64,000 bases of DNA from Sipunculus nudus (lineage: Eukaryota; Annelida; Sipuncula; Golfingiida; Sipunculidae): NCBI GenBank assembly GCA_026874595.1, contig CM049311.1, positions 6,857,676-6,921,675 of the forward strand, written 5' to 3'. The position numbers and the translations under genes were made by a program. Of this stretch, positions 1 through 13,900 are shown piece after piece (positions within the stretch are counted from its first letter, which is position 1; every line of letters begins with the position of its first letter). The notes under the pieces were generated by a model. That model made no database searches and was not told the origin of the DNA. It worked only from the letters and a program-made list of their open reading frames with translations.

Positions 1-163
1 CATGTGCACAAGAGGGTCTTATTTCTCAATTTAGATTTCTAAAACAATGTAGGTTGGTATTATCTCATGTATTAATGTCAGACCATTTTACCTTTAAGTT
101 TCCATACACCATGCCCATTGAATTTGGTATTTTTCTTCAAAAGTTTTCTTCTTCTCCCCACAG

Positions 164-2185
164 TGTTGCATTAACTTATTGATCTGAAGAAGGCCTCAAG
201 AGAAAAAGAAGAAATGTTGTGACCATGCACAGCATTAATTAATTTATTTTAACTGCCTTTTGTTCTTTCACCATTTATGTGACCAGGTAACATTATGTCA
301 CTCTTAGTGCAGATCTCTTAATGCAAATCTAATTTTCATATTTATCAAGATCAGAGTTTGCGAGTTAATGTTAGCACATTTTTGCCTATTAAAAAGAAAT
401 ATTGCCAAACTTCATTGGGCTCACATTGTTGGGAGGAAATTACAGTGCCACTGGACATACTTGTTCAGTTGAAACAGCTTAATGGATGTTTCTTCATACT
501 TGGTATTGATTTTCATTTTGGGAATAGTTGACTTTTGTGGATAGCACTACAACACCAAATGTATATCTGCACATGTCAGTGATAAACGGATTTTGTCACC
601 ATAAACAAATGGACTCAATTATTCTAGATTTCTGTAATATGGAAAAGTGTAATACCAAGGCAACTTGTTTGTCAGACAGAAAGTACATTGCTTAGTACAT
701 TCTATACTCATTAGGTGACTACTGAACTTACTTTACTATGTAGACATCTGAATTAAAAGAAAGATTATTCTAGAAAAATGAAAAACTTTTTTATACACAA
801 AAAATGTGATCACAGATGTTGTTTTCATGATATTCTATAGACACCCCTCCCCCATGTTAGATGACTGGCGAGCGTTTATAAATTTCTTATTACCTCAGTT
901 ATCATCCTTGTAATTATACAAACCAAATGCTTGGGTTCTGTTGAATTGTACAAACAATTATTACCTGTAAATATATTTTATTTCATGCATTATATAAGAA
1001 TTCATTGTGGTCAAGCACAACATTCATGATATCAGTAGTTGGTCTTATGATGTTTCTAAGTGTATACAGGTTTATTAATAAACACTGAACATATGATGAT
1101 TATTTTAGGGGGGGGGATATCTTATCAAGAACCATAATCTACCTGACTGGGCCAGCCGCCAGCAGTCCAAAGGTCAGCTAGTCCGCAGTGACCTTCAGGT
1201 TGGTTTCCCATTGGTCCATTTTAAATGCTCAGAATCTCAACAGTGTACCTGTTACATCCAGATGGTATCAAATATTGAGGGTTAGGAAAATATGTGAACT
1301 TAATTTTGTGTGGTTTTGTCTTCAAAAGCAGTCTGTGGGATATCTATTTTGTGTTTTCATGGCTGAGTGTGAACCAACATTGAAAAAGGACTATTCTGTA
1401 AATCGAGTGGGTAGCTTTTATTTTGTGATGATTTGAAAGTGCATAATATATCATCATAACGTAGCCACTTGAAAGTAATATGAATATGTTTTAAGTAACT
1501 AGCTGCTTGGAAGTAGCTTTAAAATCAACATGGATGCTTTGCATTTGATTGATTTTACTGTTAACTGAACATTCAAATGAAACATAAATGCGCTTTAGAT
1601 ATCATGACTGGTTCAAAGATAAATATAAGCAGCTCAATATCGAATTTTGTGCTCAGGTTTATATGGAATAAAAACCACAGGATCATTGCTGCTTAATTCT
1701 GTGTTTTCCAAGTTCATATGTCTTGATCAGTAATTTTATGATAATATAGATATTGAAAGTCTTTACACAGTGGTCTCACTACAAGGCAGTATTGTACCAT
1801 TGCAACGGGAACCTTCTGAAGTACTGGTACACAGTTTTAAACCAAATATCATTAAACCACAGGGTGTTATGATATAAAGTCAAAATTGTAAAGTGATTTC
1901 AATTTTATTACAACTGGGTGCTTATTAAATTTGTAATATACTAGTATGTATTTGCACCGTCTATATTTGATTAGGGCATTGTAAGACCTAAACAATTGTA
2001 CATTTTAGTTTTCATTGTTGCACTGTTTGCTTGATCATATACAAGGTGTACACTGATAGTGACACCATGCATGTTGCTACATCACCACGGCTCACAATGG
2101 TCATGTGACAGTCAGCATTAATGACTTGCATACCGATTCATGTGTGGGTGTGATGCTTTATTTAAATAAAATTTGATAATTTGTT
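164..2185 (+). other. putative terminal exon and 3' UTR of a plus-strand gene
   Basis: A pyrimidine-rich stretch ending in CCCCACAG (to 163) is a textbook 3' splice site. Downstream every frame closes quickly (after 7, 5 or 2 codons), as expected for the last few codons of a gene followed by a long 3' UTR. An AATAAA at 2165-2170 could end it. The upstream exons lie outside the window, so the protein cannot be named. The gene would converge on SON. The low-complexity AT-rich body holds nothing else recognisable except a 9-base G run at 1108-1116. Confidence 0.3.
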
Positions 2186-3154
2186 TTTCCTAAACCAGCC
2201 TTTGTTATTATTCATCCTTCTGAAAAGTCCTCCATGTATAATATTGTCATTTCAAACAGATCCTTCATATTCTGCTGCTGTTAAATCAAACATAAATATT
2301 TTCAGTCCTCAATCATATCCCATGTAAAATAATTTGTCAAGTTATGATGCATCATACTCTGATTACTGGTGAATTTCCTCCATGAGGTGGTTACACCAGC
2401 AAGATGCAAGCATCTGGATGGTAACGTTTACACAATTTAGTGATAAATCTGACTGGACCTTGAGGTGGGGCATGTGGGACAAATTGGTAATAGCACTGAT
2501 ATGTTGTGCAGATGCCAAAGTCAGCCTTGCCACGTTGCACACACTTGCATTCAGCATTTGGCAGAACAATAACCAGCACAGGTGTTAAGAAAATTATAAT
2601 AGGAACACGTGTCCTCCTAATTAAAGATATGTCACAGCATTATGTGAACAAAACAACTTCCTGTAAGGTCAATAAACAGTTTTATTGATGTAAATAATAA
2701 GCTTGTTTACATTTTTACAAATGTTTTAAATTCACCTCATGAAATGCTCACAAATCTTAATTCATGCCCAAAGCTGGAAGTGTGAAATTAGTGTTTATAA
2801 CAGGGCAAGATAAAACACAGCCCACTGTCAAGACAACATCAGGTGAATGTGTATGCTTAAGGGTAAAATATAATTCAGGCAGCTTATTTTACAGATTATC
2901 AAGGGAAACTGATCATCTGTATTTTTTATGGCTTTGTTTCTATGTACTGCTGTATAAAAAGTAATGCAAAAAAATACCATCCTCCATACTCTATGTCACT
3001 GATACAACCTGAGTAAACCAGGAAAGGTCAATCTTCATGCAAAATATCTATTTAAAACATTTATGTATAATGTGGTAAGATGTATCCATTTTATGGCTTG
3101 TTCTGAAGATGGAAACAACAATCAGTGTTTTCTTTCTACACTTATAAAATATAA

Positions 3155-3156
3155 AC

Positions 3157-3209
<53 letters not shown>
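3155..3209. repeat. (AT)n microsatellite
   Basis: A short run of ATAC units grades into an uninterrupted AT dinucleotide run of about 40 bases. Confidence 0.9.
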
Positions 3210-3211
<2 letters not shown>

Positions 3212-4057
3212 CTTTGTTGGTGTAAAAAAATTATGATATGCAGCAATCTTACCCATGTTTGACAGAATGACTGGATATATGAAACAATCAATTGACAAAC
3301 TGGCATTAATTTATACTTTTTTTTCTGACAATTTGATGTTTTCTTGTAAGATTTTTCACTTAAAATAACTAGACAGCTATAATCATGTCCATAACATGAG
3401 CTGTACTTTTAAAAAATAAATGGATACAACTATAAAGAGAAATCTCAGCATGAATATAATTTTCCAAAATATCCTTCAGGCCAGGCCAATCAGGGTTATG
3501 TTAAATGAATTCTTAACAAACCTGGAGCCTTATGCAAAATTGGCCACTGTACCATTCATAAATTTCTTTAAATTAAGAAATTGCCTTTTCAAGGAGCGCT
3601 CAACAGTACCTTTGATAACATAAACAGATTACAAACACTAATTTTCTCCAAATCTTTAGTATGCAACAGTTATGGAGAAAACTTTCTCACTCTTTCATAT
3701 TTACATATTTCAATGATAACACAGATGTAATAATATTAAAACCCTGCTCCCCTCAGTCTAAAAGAGTGGAATGCTCTTGACAAAAACAAACAACTGCCAT
3801 CCATAACACTTATTAAAATATAAATTCACTATCATTCACTTTCATCTTGAATAAACTCAACTTATCATCTAATATGAACCATTAGCCATTTATTTATGTC
3901 TGCATGGTACGGTATCTCAAAGTTAATGTGGTGGTCTCTGACTTCTAATGTACATACAAAAAAGAATATCGGTAATGGGTCTCCCTATTCTTGGACATGC
4001 AAGTCCACAAGGATCCCACCAAAGTCAATATGTGCAGATTTCCTGACCTAAGTACAG

Positions 4058-4063
4058 TTTTAT
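4058..4063 (-). terminator. SON: candidate poly(A) signal for SON
   Basis: AATAAA on the minus strand, about 790 bases past the SON stop codon. It is the first canonical hexamer I noticed downstream, but which signal is used cannot be told from sequence alone. Confidence 0.25.
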
Positions 4064-4850
4064 TCACTGTCATTTCATCATTATTTTGTCATACACTCCC
4101 CCAGTCTTACCTGGTCTTTTTCAGAGTTACAAAACACCTGATGATGTAATAAATGACTTCATAATTATTTCTTTTTCAGCATTGTTCCTACACAACTGGC
4201 ATCATCCACCACACATAACAGCTGATCTTCTATTAAACCATCAAGGTATAATTCATGAAGAAATTATCAGTCAAATCCTTTTTCCTTGTTTCCAGAGTCC
4301 ATTAAATATTGTCCATCAGTATCTGTTTGACTTGGCCATCCTAAGTCCTACAGAAAAAGCTCAATATCTCTTCGTATAAAATGTTCTGTGCATTCTAGCA
4401 GACAACCAATTAACAAGCACCAAGTTATTTACTTGCTGAAATGTATGTCTAATAAGTTACTGGCATTTGACTCTGTAATTTAAGATATCAACATTAGTTT
4501 TCACACCACGAGTCCAGCTGATATCATAAAAGTCAGTCTGATAGATGTGTATTAATTAAGAATCATTCACAACACAGATAACTAGGAAACCTGAACATCT
4601 GATGATGCTCCCTTGAGATAGTGGTTCTATAAAAGGAATCCTATCAGCTGATAGCTTCTTCTTGCCACTGTTTGCCAAGCTCTGTCCATCTCACAAGAGT
4701 TAATCTTTCATGACAATAAAACTCTGAAAATCCATTCTAAAAGTTTCACATAGAGGGTCAGGATTTATGAAATAACCTCTGTCCATCTTTGTCGAGTTTC
4801 TTCTGAGCTAAAAGGAACCTGTGAACTCAGTATCCAAAGATGTGGCTCTG

Positions 4851-4982
4851 TTAAAGAGCAAATGGTGAATCCTTGGGCAGCAAGCTGAGGGCCTGTAGAC
4901 AGACTGTCGCAGCCTGAGCTCGAGCATGCTTCTTGTTAGCACTGGCTACACTGGGCTGGTAGTCAACACCATTTACGGTAAC
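4851..4982 (-). CDS. SON: SON coding exon 14 (dsRBM, second half, stop)
   Basis: Encodes VTVNGVDYQPSVASANKKHA and AATVCLQALSLLPKD, strand 3 and the terminal helix of the dsRBM with the typical KKHAkAxAA signature, then seven residues and TAA at 4853-4851. Acceptor TTTCTCAG. Confidence 0.97.
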   Translation of the reverse strand, partial: VTVNGVDYQPSVASANKKHARAQAATVCLQALSLLPKDSPFAL

Positions 4983-7900
4983 CTGAGAAAGACAGAATCA
5001 CTGGTAGAGTAACATCAACACTGACCAAAGGGCACATCATCATAACAACACCAGACTCAGAGTGAATACCATAGGTAAGTCAATATAAAATATGTCACAG
5101 AAAAAAGTCACACTAGTTAATGATATAAGATCTTAATGTTAAGAAAGTAAATTATATTGATACAATACAGGCAGGTGAACTTAGGCTTTTGATTTATCAT
5201 TGAAAAGACAACTGGGAATGGTCAGAGAAATATTATTTATTTGCTTTTTTTAGTAGATTATCTAAGCTTGAGTGTTTTTACTGTATGGTGTGCCAATTTC
5301 ATTTGCTAACAGTCCACTCGTCAATGTTCTATTTGATCTAATCAGGGTCAACTGCAAATTCACTCCCTGCCAACGTTGTTGACGGAGAGTAGCAGAGCGG
5401 ATCAGAATCACACGTCTTGGGACGAGACAACCTGCCAACCATCAAAACTGTCATTTATCATTGATAGCTTGGTATTCTCCATTCCATGACAGCTGGCTAT
5501 AAAGGATGCATCAATTTTTTGTCCCTATCAATGCATAACAAGGTACTGCCACTTTTATCTTTAACAGAACTTTTTTCCGAAACAAATTACCTCATATATC
5601 TGTTCCCCCCCCCCCCCCCCCATCACCAATAATTGCTGATTTCCTGGAGTTGGCGAGAGAACATGTGATACTGTTTATTAACATACAGTGACTGTTACCT
5701 TGAACAGGAAGTTTTTCTTATGATCTGGTCCACTCTCATGTACCACAACAAAATGTGGGGCTCCCCACTTTCTCCTGGTACACAGCTCTGTCAGGGCTGA
5801 CACAGGATGCTTGTCTGAAAGATCACCAGCAAAGACACCTACTAACATAGCCAATTGAGTGGTTAATTGACAGTGGATGGGATTGTCATGATGGACAACT
5901 AAATTAATTCCTCATGTTATTTTACAGGGCAAAAAGATCCCATTTTTCAAAGTAAATGCTGAAGGGGACTAAAAAGTAACAATTATCTAATTTTAAACAC
6001 CTCCTGCCTTTAATAGTATGCCATTTTATTTATAAGGGATGGCATGATACACTAGTTGGCTTCGTGTTCACCAAGATTAAATCTTTGTGATTTTCTTTTT
6101 GTTAGTGTTTCAAGTTTCAATTTCTGCAATCTTACAATACAGATATGAATGAATACAAATATTTATTATTTTATCAAGAGAGGGTCAATTTCCTTCAGTT
6201 TATTACCCTAAGGTCAAAATCTTAGCAATTTGTCAAAGATCTGAGGGGGAACACCACATGAATGGAAGTTCTATTTCATAAATAACAGATAATATGGGCC
6301 GAAAACATCTCATAATTGAATAAATTCAATCTCTGATTTAAAAATATCTTGTAAGTTTTCAATTTAATATTGATTATAATGACCAGCTTGGCCAGGGATT
6401 ATGTATACATGAGATGTTCACCTCTGTTGACAGGCATCTCATTCATGATGGCTGCAAATGTTGCCAATTTAAAACCTTCACAAACATTAAGCCAATCACA
6501 GTATATCCATAAGCCTATCAATGCAGTCCAACCAAAACAATTAATGATGGATGTAATAGAAGTCAACAAAATAAAACAAATTTTCAAATACTGCTGGCAC
6601 GGACATAATTATTTTTTTATTTTGGTTTCCATGGAAACAATCCAGCAAATACCTTGAGTCTCCACTACCTCTAGAGACATTTAAAGGCACATAAAATGCA
6701 CCAGAAAAATCAAAAGGAATTCATGGCTGTCAGGTGCAACCTGTTAAGCAATGTTTTTATACCAACTAGCAGTGGTTTAGTATAATAAATTAATATAAAA
6801 TGTTTCCATCTTATTAAAAATAAAAATATACCAATTACTGATTGCAAAAGCTGGACTGATAATCAGCATGGATATTTCTCCTGCTGGTTAGATGTATTAT
6901 TTAGCCATAAAATTTGTTAATGTGAAGTCATTTCAACTCACGTGAAAGATCCTTTGGCATCTTTACTTGAGGAACTTTACTAGGTGCCTCCTCCTGAGCT
7001 TGCAGACCTAAAATCATATTGCAGTTATGTTATATAAGATGAACATAATATAAACTGGTATAAAATAAGTGTTGGCTGCCATTAATATTCCATGGATATA
7101 TTCCTCAATTTTACATCTTACGTCGATGCACCATTACTAGTTACATATGATATAACCTTCACAACAAACAGGAGACATTGAGCAAAAAATAAATGTGCAT
7201 GAATGGTTAAGATATTACTGCTATTGTTAATCAATATTTGAACAGTATCCCAATAAATATTGTTTAACTTTCTGTTTTTTATTCATTTGTCAAAACATTG
7301 ACCGAAGATGGATGGAATACTTCACAAAACAAGAGTGCACAATTTGCTTGTTGTATGTTTTGTGACCTCTGAACTCATTAAATAGGGGTGGATTTTGCCA
7401 AGAATCAAGCTTGGGCAAGATAATCTGCATGTTAATTAGTTAAAGTAAGTTTCCCAAAAATCTATCAAAGCCCTGGAAAGTCACTGCAGCAATGCTAAAA
7501 TAAATGGACTGATGGTAGGTATACCATTACACATCCCATCTGAGAAGGGCATATAATTAACAAGTTGAGCTTAGTCAGTCAAGGACATCAGGAAATCTGA
7601 CCGTGACATTTTGGTGACCTTGACCTCTGACCTCACCTCTCCTGTCCATCTTAACATCAAGCAGGAGAGGATTAGTGCTGCCCTCTTTGTTCCGGCCGAG
7701 CCCTTCGCCCTGCTTCCACCCCATCCTCTGAAGCAGCAGCATGCCAATACCCCCTCTCACTGCGGGCGCTGTCTTCATCTGATCCTGTCAGAAGGTAGGT
7801 CAAATAAGCATGAATAAGCTCAGATGGGCTTCAATATGGTGACATTCTCCTTTAGCAGATACTTTCATTTTAGCTGATCCGTCAAAATTTCCAAGTTTGT

Positions 7901-10900
7901 GAAATGTAAGGAAATCAAGATAGTCAGTGTTTAAGCAAAAATAGTATAGTGAAAGTCATGTTCAACCAGGGCTGGGGTCAAATACATAATTGTATTTGTA
8001 TTTAAATACAGTCCAAATATGTATTTGTATTTATATATGTATCTGTGTTGTGCAAAATGACATTTGTATTTGTATTTGATATCAATATTTGATGTATTTG
8101 AAAAAATACTGTACAAATATATATGTATAAATACAAATTCATATCTGCCAAAATTTTAAAATAAATTACTACTACCTGCCTTCTGATCAACCCAAAAGAC
8201 AGCATCATGTCAAGAGTTTAACTTTTGCCTTTGATCTCTAAATATATACTCGTAGTACATGAGTAGACATGAATATTCATGGTGCTGGAAATTAATAAAT
8301 ATTCTGTATAACCTACATTTTAATTGTATTTGTATTTGCATTTGATGTTCTGTATTTGCATTTTTATTTATCTTCACGCACTTGTATTTGTATTTGGAGG
8401 AGACCAGCTATCGTATTTATATTTGTATTTGTATTTGGCACACTGTATTTGACCCCAACCTTGTGTTCAACCATAAACCCTGGGGGAAAAAATGTGATGT
8501 TTACACCTTAATTCTAAATCTACCAGTGTATAAGTTTTTATCAGATACCAGTACCCAAATATATATCATGATCTGTTGAAGATCAGCAAATGACCAACCA
8601 TTGTTCATAAAAAAAAAAACCTCTCAAACCTTCCCAAACATTAAAGAAATATAGCCCTATAGTGCTTTAAATGGTTATAATTTTTTTTCCTGTTACAATT
8701 TTTCATCCAACACTAATCTTAAGGTTTATATCTTCAGGTTTAAGTACAGCTGGTTCAGTAACTGATAAATGATTAAGTACTATTATAAATAGAGTATTTT
8801 ATATATTCTTACCATACATCATAGATCATATGGGTGCTTTATAAATATTATTTTTAACAAATCTACATTATGCTTTTATGAACCACGATCCTTATCATTA
8901 GTATGCTTTCACAGATATGGTGAATTCCAATTTTTTTTTTAAAAATAAACTCCCAAAAGAGAACCCATTAGTATCATATTAGTATCATTCAGAGAAATAT
9001 CCATGAATTTAGGAGGTCTGGCTTCTCCCCAAACCCCACTGGGTTTCATGCACTGAAAACTGGAACGGTATGTATGCAATATATTGCAGATACCAATGAT
9101 ATAAGCATTTCCCTTTGTGTGTTAAGTCCCTGTGTTATAAACTAACCTTGTTTAAAGATTATTTTATCAGTCCAAAAAGTTTACCATTCCCAATTGCATT
9201 ATTTGGACTAAATTTTTTTTAAACATTTAAACATTTTTTTAACAGGATTTATCCCACACCAACAAATTAAAAAAAATCACAATAGCAATAGCATTTCAGT
9301 AATATACACATATTTGTTTTATAAACATGAGCTGGTAGTTAAAAATATATGACAAACATGAAAAACAAAGCTCCATATAGCAATATTGCCTTGCTATATG
9401 TACATCATCATCAAACTTACCACTAGGTGGCGTGGTGTTCAATCCCCAGAGGGGTTCCGCTTTGTGCCGATTCCTAGAGCTGTCTACAACCTGGGCAGGG
9501 CTGAAACAGGCTTTCATTGTCTAGCTGTCTGTGTCAGAACAACCAAGGCCAAGTTCTGGCAGAGATCAACCGAGGCACAACAAGTCTAAAATGTGACTGT
9601 GTACCAGCATGAGTTAGGGCTACACATGTACTACATTCCACAAGTAGTGGTCATGCTACATTCAATCTATCTTATTTCACTCACCAACTGCTTGTAAAAG
9701 CCAATTTTGCTGTACACAGCAGCCAGGGGTGCCTTCCTAAATGACACCATGACTGATGTATACAGCAAACAAGGCTTTAGAGATCAGTGGGTAAGTGGAA
9801 TGGGTTAGACTGAATGTAGCATGATCACTGCACAAGGAGTGTGTACATGACCTAATGCTGTTTTCTAAAGTTATCCAAATGGAGAAATAAATTTACGTGG
9901 ACTTTTCCCCAGCTGAATTTATTTGCTTTAAAATAAAATTTTACATTCAGATTTATGCTTTTTATTGAAGTATTTAGTGGTTCTCCCTCTGTAAGTCAAG
10001 GGCCTAATAAGCCACATACGGTGAATGGTTCTTTATATATTTCAAGTGCTGATAATACAATCAAATATGTACAAAAAATGCAATGTACCTTCCTTCCCAT
10101 TTTCAATGAGCAATCTATCAATGATGGTAATTAGTTGTATATATGAAGCCCTCAGCACATTTTAGACTTGACGTGGAGGCAGGGCATGGCAAAGTGCATA
10201 CAGTCCCCTGTGTGCACCGCGCCATGTCCCAAACAATGAAACCGTGTTCCAGCAAACCTCATCAAACCAGCCTGCTTATAGCAGTCAAGCTCTCCTCATA
10301 ACATCAAGATTTACAATTGAACACATACCCTGATTCAGAAACTAGTTTACCTATATGACAGTTCCAGAGACAAGCTGATGTACAATGGCTCAGCAGTAAC
10401 TGATTAAGATAATGCAATCCAGACCACAGATTAATTTGCTTGTTCAGCACATGTATAGTACACAAACAGCTCATGTTGCAATTTGAACTACAGAATTATG
10501 TTAGACTTCTTACAATCGATAAAGAAGTAGCTTTTGGCAATACCTGGACTTCACATCGCCAAAAGTTGCCAATGCCAATTAACAAAAGAATGACAGTCAA
10601 TAAATCAGAAGCTTATCAGGCAAAGTTCATTTCTGTGAATCCTGTTGTTCTTATCGACTGCCTCTTTTTCCTTATGCATCATTATGCTCATTTGGAATTT
10701 ACTTCATGCATATACTGCATTAAGTCAAAATGATTTTAATAGTAAGAATCAGGGCATTATTCTGTGAAAATCAAAATATTATGAAGAAATGTTGATAATT
10801 CCATAACTGACATCGGGAAACAAGTGCTACATTGAATGTAAACTATGATCATCGTTTCCTGAAAAATTCACAGAATCAAATTAATTAATTTTAAAAAATC

Positions 10901-13900
10901 TGTACCAGTACAAGACAGAGCATGGACAAACAATTACACAGAAGAGGATTCACGGTTTCTGTTGATGAGGTTTGTTGTGTGGGTATATTGTCAGGGGATT
11001 CATGTTTTTATCACATGAATATCCCCCTAGTCTGTCTGAAACAGACCAAGGATATAATCAGGTGAAACTTCTTCTCTGTTGCTCTTCAATCTGCAAGATA
11101 AACATCCACTGGGGCCAGCGGTGCACACCTTCAAGGTATTATAAATATTTATTTACAAATAGAGAGATTTCATTCATATTTTCACTAACTTAGATATATA
11201 TTATCTATACAAATGGACTATAATGACCATGTAATCATAGAATAGTTTCATGAATAACTTTATCAAACAGAGCTAATACTTTCTGTTCAATCCATATGTA
11301 TACACAGATATCTACATGTTGGCTTGCTCATGTTAACAAGTAAACCTGTTGGTTATTTGTACTGACAAACATAATCATTCATTATCTACATTTTCTTTTT
11401 TTAAAGAAGCAATTATGTCATAATATATTTATATTGTTTCCTACTCACAGAGGTCACAATTTCTGTCAACTCACTTGATATATGTGTAAGCATACATGTC
11501 CACATGTCTTACTTATGTATGTGCAATGTACTTCTAGGTTTGTCATCTTTTGTGAAACTATCAAGTGCCAACTATGGTTATGCATATTCTGCACAATCCA
11601 CCGACTTTTTCAACAAATGAATACAAGGAAAGAATTTTACAATTCTCATCTGAATATTCAGTAGGTAACTTCCCTAAAGAACAGCCCAAAGCAGGCAAAA
11701 CATTAACCAATCATTAATTTCAGTGCTTTGATATCTACGGTCCACTTCCTTGTGTAAATTTTCAATTAGAAACTTGTTGTACCTCTTGAAATAAAGTTTT
11801 GGGCATACATACATGCTTACATACATATATAGACCCAATTGCAAAAGTCTTACGCTCCCCTTCCAGTGTCAGGTAAAAATGTATATTAATCAACCATGTC
11901 AATATAAACAGGAAAAGCATTTCCTAAGTTAAGTATACTAACAAGGAGTACTACATCTTACCTACAGTTTGATAAATGTATCATACCTTCTGTCAGCAAA
12001 ATTACCTCATTTCATAGCAGGTATGTTACTGAATTATGGATAATTTATGAGTCCTATAAAGAAATGTGTACAAAAACATAGAAGTTTTCAGTAATGTTAC
12101 ATCTCAGTCTTCAGCTTTTATACTGGGCACCAAAACTCCTGGTATAAAAATTATTATGATTTCTCATCTTTGTACAGCATATATCATGACTAATACATAT
12201 CACATTTGTGACAGAATAACTTAGTACAACCATGCAGTCAAAGTTACTGCTGCAGTTAAGGTGTGCACCGCTGTTCCCCCATGACATGAACAACAATTCT
12301 CCTGTTTTCGTTAGCTTACCTTACGAGCCCACGCATGGTATGTCCCCGCTAACTCCTGCTGGGAGAGTACCCGGACTCCTGTTGACCCATAATACTGGCC
12401 TGGCAACTCCTTTGACTTGGCCCACTCACTCATCTAATACAGTAAAAGGCAGAAATTCAGCCATAAGAAAAACTTGAATGATTTAAGTATATTCTTCACA
12501 AAAGGATTGATTTAGGTTAACTTTTCCATAGATAAAAGAATGTCATAGACAAAGATTTGATTCTGAAGAATTTCCATGTGTTCATTTACTTATCATATCA
12601 AAAACATTTTATGTAAATAATTAACACCAAGGTGTCTCTGTTAGAACAATTATGACATTTTAAGATTCTCCAGGATTTTCCTTATCTTAATGAGTTAATT
12701 TTTTCTGTACTTTTTATAACAACTTTGACTATTAACCTTAGCAGTACTTCACTCACCTCTTTATTGGCTGCCTGAAGCATATTTCTGGCCTCAAAATCGT
12801 TTGGGTTTTGATTAAGTTTTCTCATGGCACTCAAACGCTGAGAAACCATCTCCCCGATATTCACATCCTGTAAGTGAAAAGCTGATACTAAGAAAACACA
12901 TGCAGTTATTTTTCTATGATACAAAAGAGTAATCCTAGGAAGGCTTTAACCAAACGTAAATAATCTGTAATATTAAACTAAGAATTTTTTTGTGAAACCT
13001 TAAAAAAAAGCTTATTATACATCTTACATGCAAAAGAGGCAGAAAAGATGACCTAAGACAAAGATCAACAAGAAAACTGAACTAAATGCTTAAAACGGTA
13101 CTTTGGTATATAAATGTTTTGACATGGGCTAAGAAATTTAACTTTCTGTTAAACATGTTGACACCTGTACTTCAAAAGACACAGGATTTAACCCAGAGCC
13201 TGGCTTGGTTGATTCCAAAGTCACAAAGACAGGTGTACACATTGTCAAGGGTGCTTGTTATAGTTCATTTTCCTCCTACAGCCCCAGTGAATAGACAAGA
13301 TCAGTAACCACACATACTAACCACAAGGTTATAAGGATACACAATATCACAATACGATGTGTATCATGTTACTTCACAATACAATACCCAACATGATACA
13401 TATTCGTAATATAAGAGTTCAGATTCAAGTCTTTGCTCTTTTCCATTTCTGGATTTAAATCCTCTTTCAAGTTTGCCATCCTGATGCCTCCACCCTACAG
13501 GAAAAATGGATAAGAAGACCACCCCTTCAATTTGTTGATCATGCCCATCTGAAGCTGACTTCTGCCCAGTGATGTTTAGCCAAATATCCGCTAGGCAAAT
13601 GACTATTAAATGCTGGAGATTGTTAAGTAAATGTAGGACTTATGATAAACGGTCAGATATTGTCAATGTATCCATACAAAGGAACCTGACCATAGTGATG
13701 CAAAGTTAGACTTTGTATCACATATGCATCAGTGCACCTGTAAAACATTGCAGGGTTACTATCCCTAGGACTTCAAAACTTGTCACACAGATGTCACCAC
13801 TTACTTTATTAACAACAGCCTGAGGAAATATGCTGTCCGGTTTTGGATTACTGTCAGGTGGTGGTGGAGGTGGTGGCTGTGCTAGGGTGGCACTGGGTGC

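Larger units (their letters stand above)
2186..4850. other. region between convergent gene ends; probable SON 3' UTR and flank
   Basis: No exon-like sequence is visible here. The stretch next to 4850 should be SON 3' UTR on the minus strand. Candidate minus-strand poly(A) signals (TTTATT on the plus strand) occur at 4058-4063 and again near 2675. Short open frames here are AT-rich and show no coding character. Confidence 0.4.
4983..7636 (-). other. SON introns 11-13
   Basis: Introns of 716, 1,127 and 629 bases around exons 12 and 13. A 17-base C run lies at 5605-5621. No other gene or clear mobile element seen. Confidence 0.6.
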
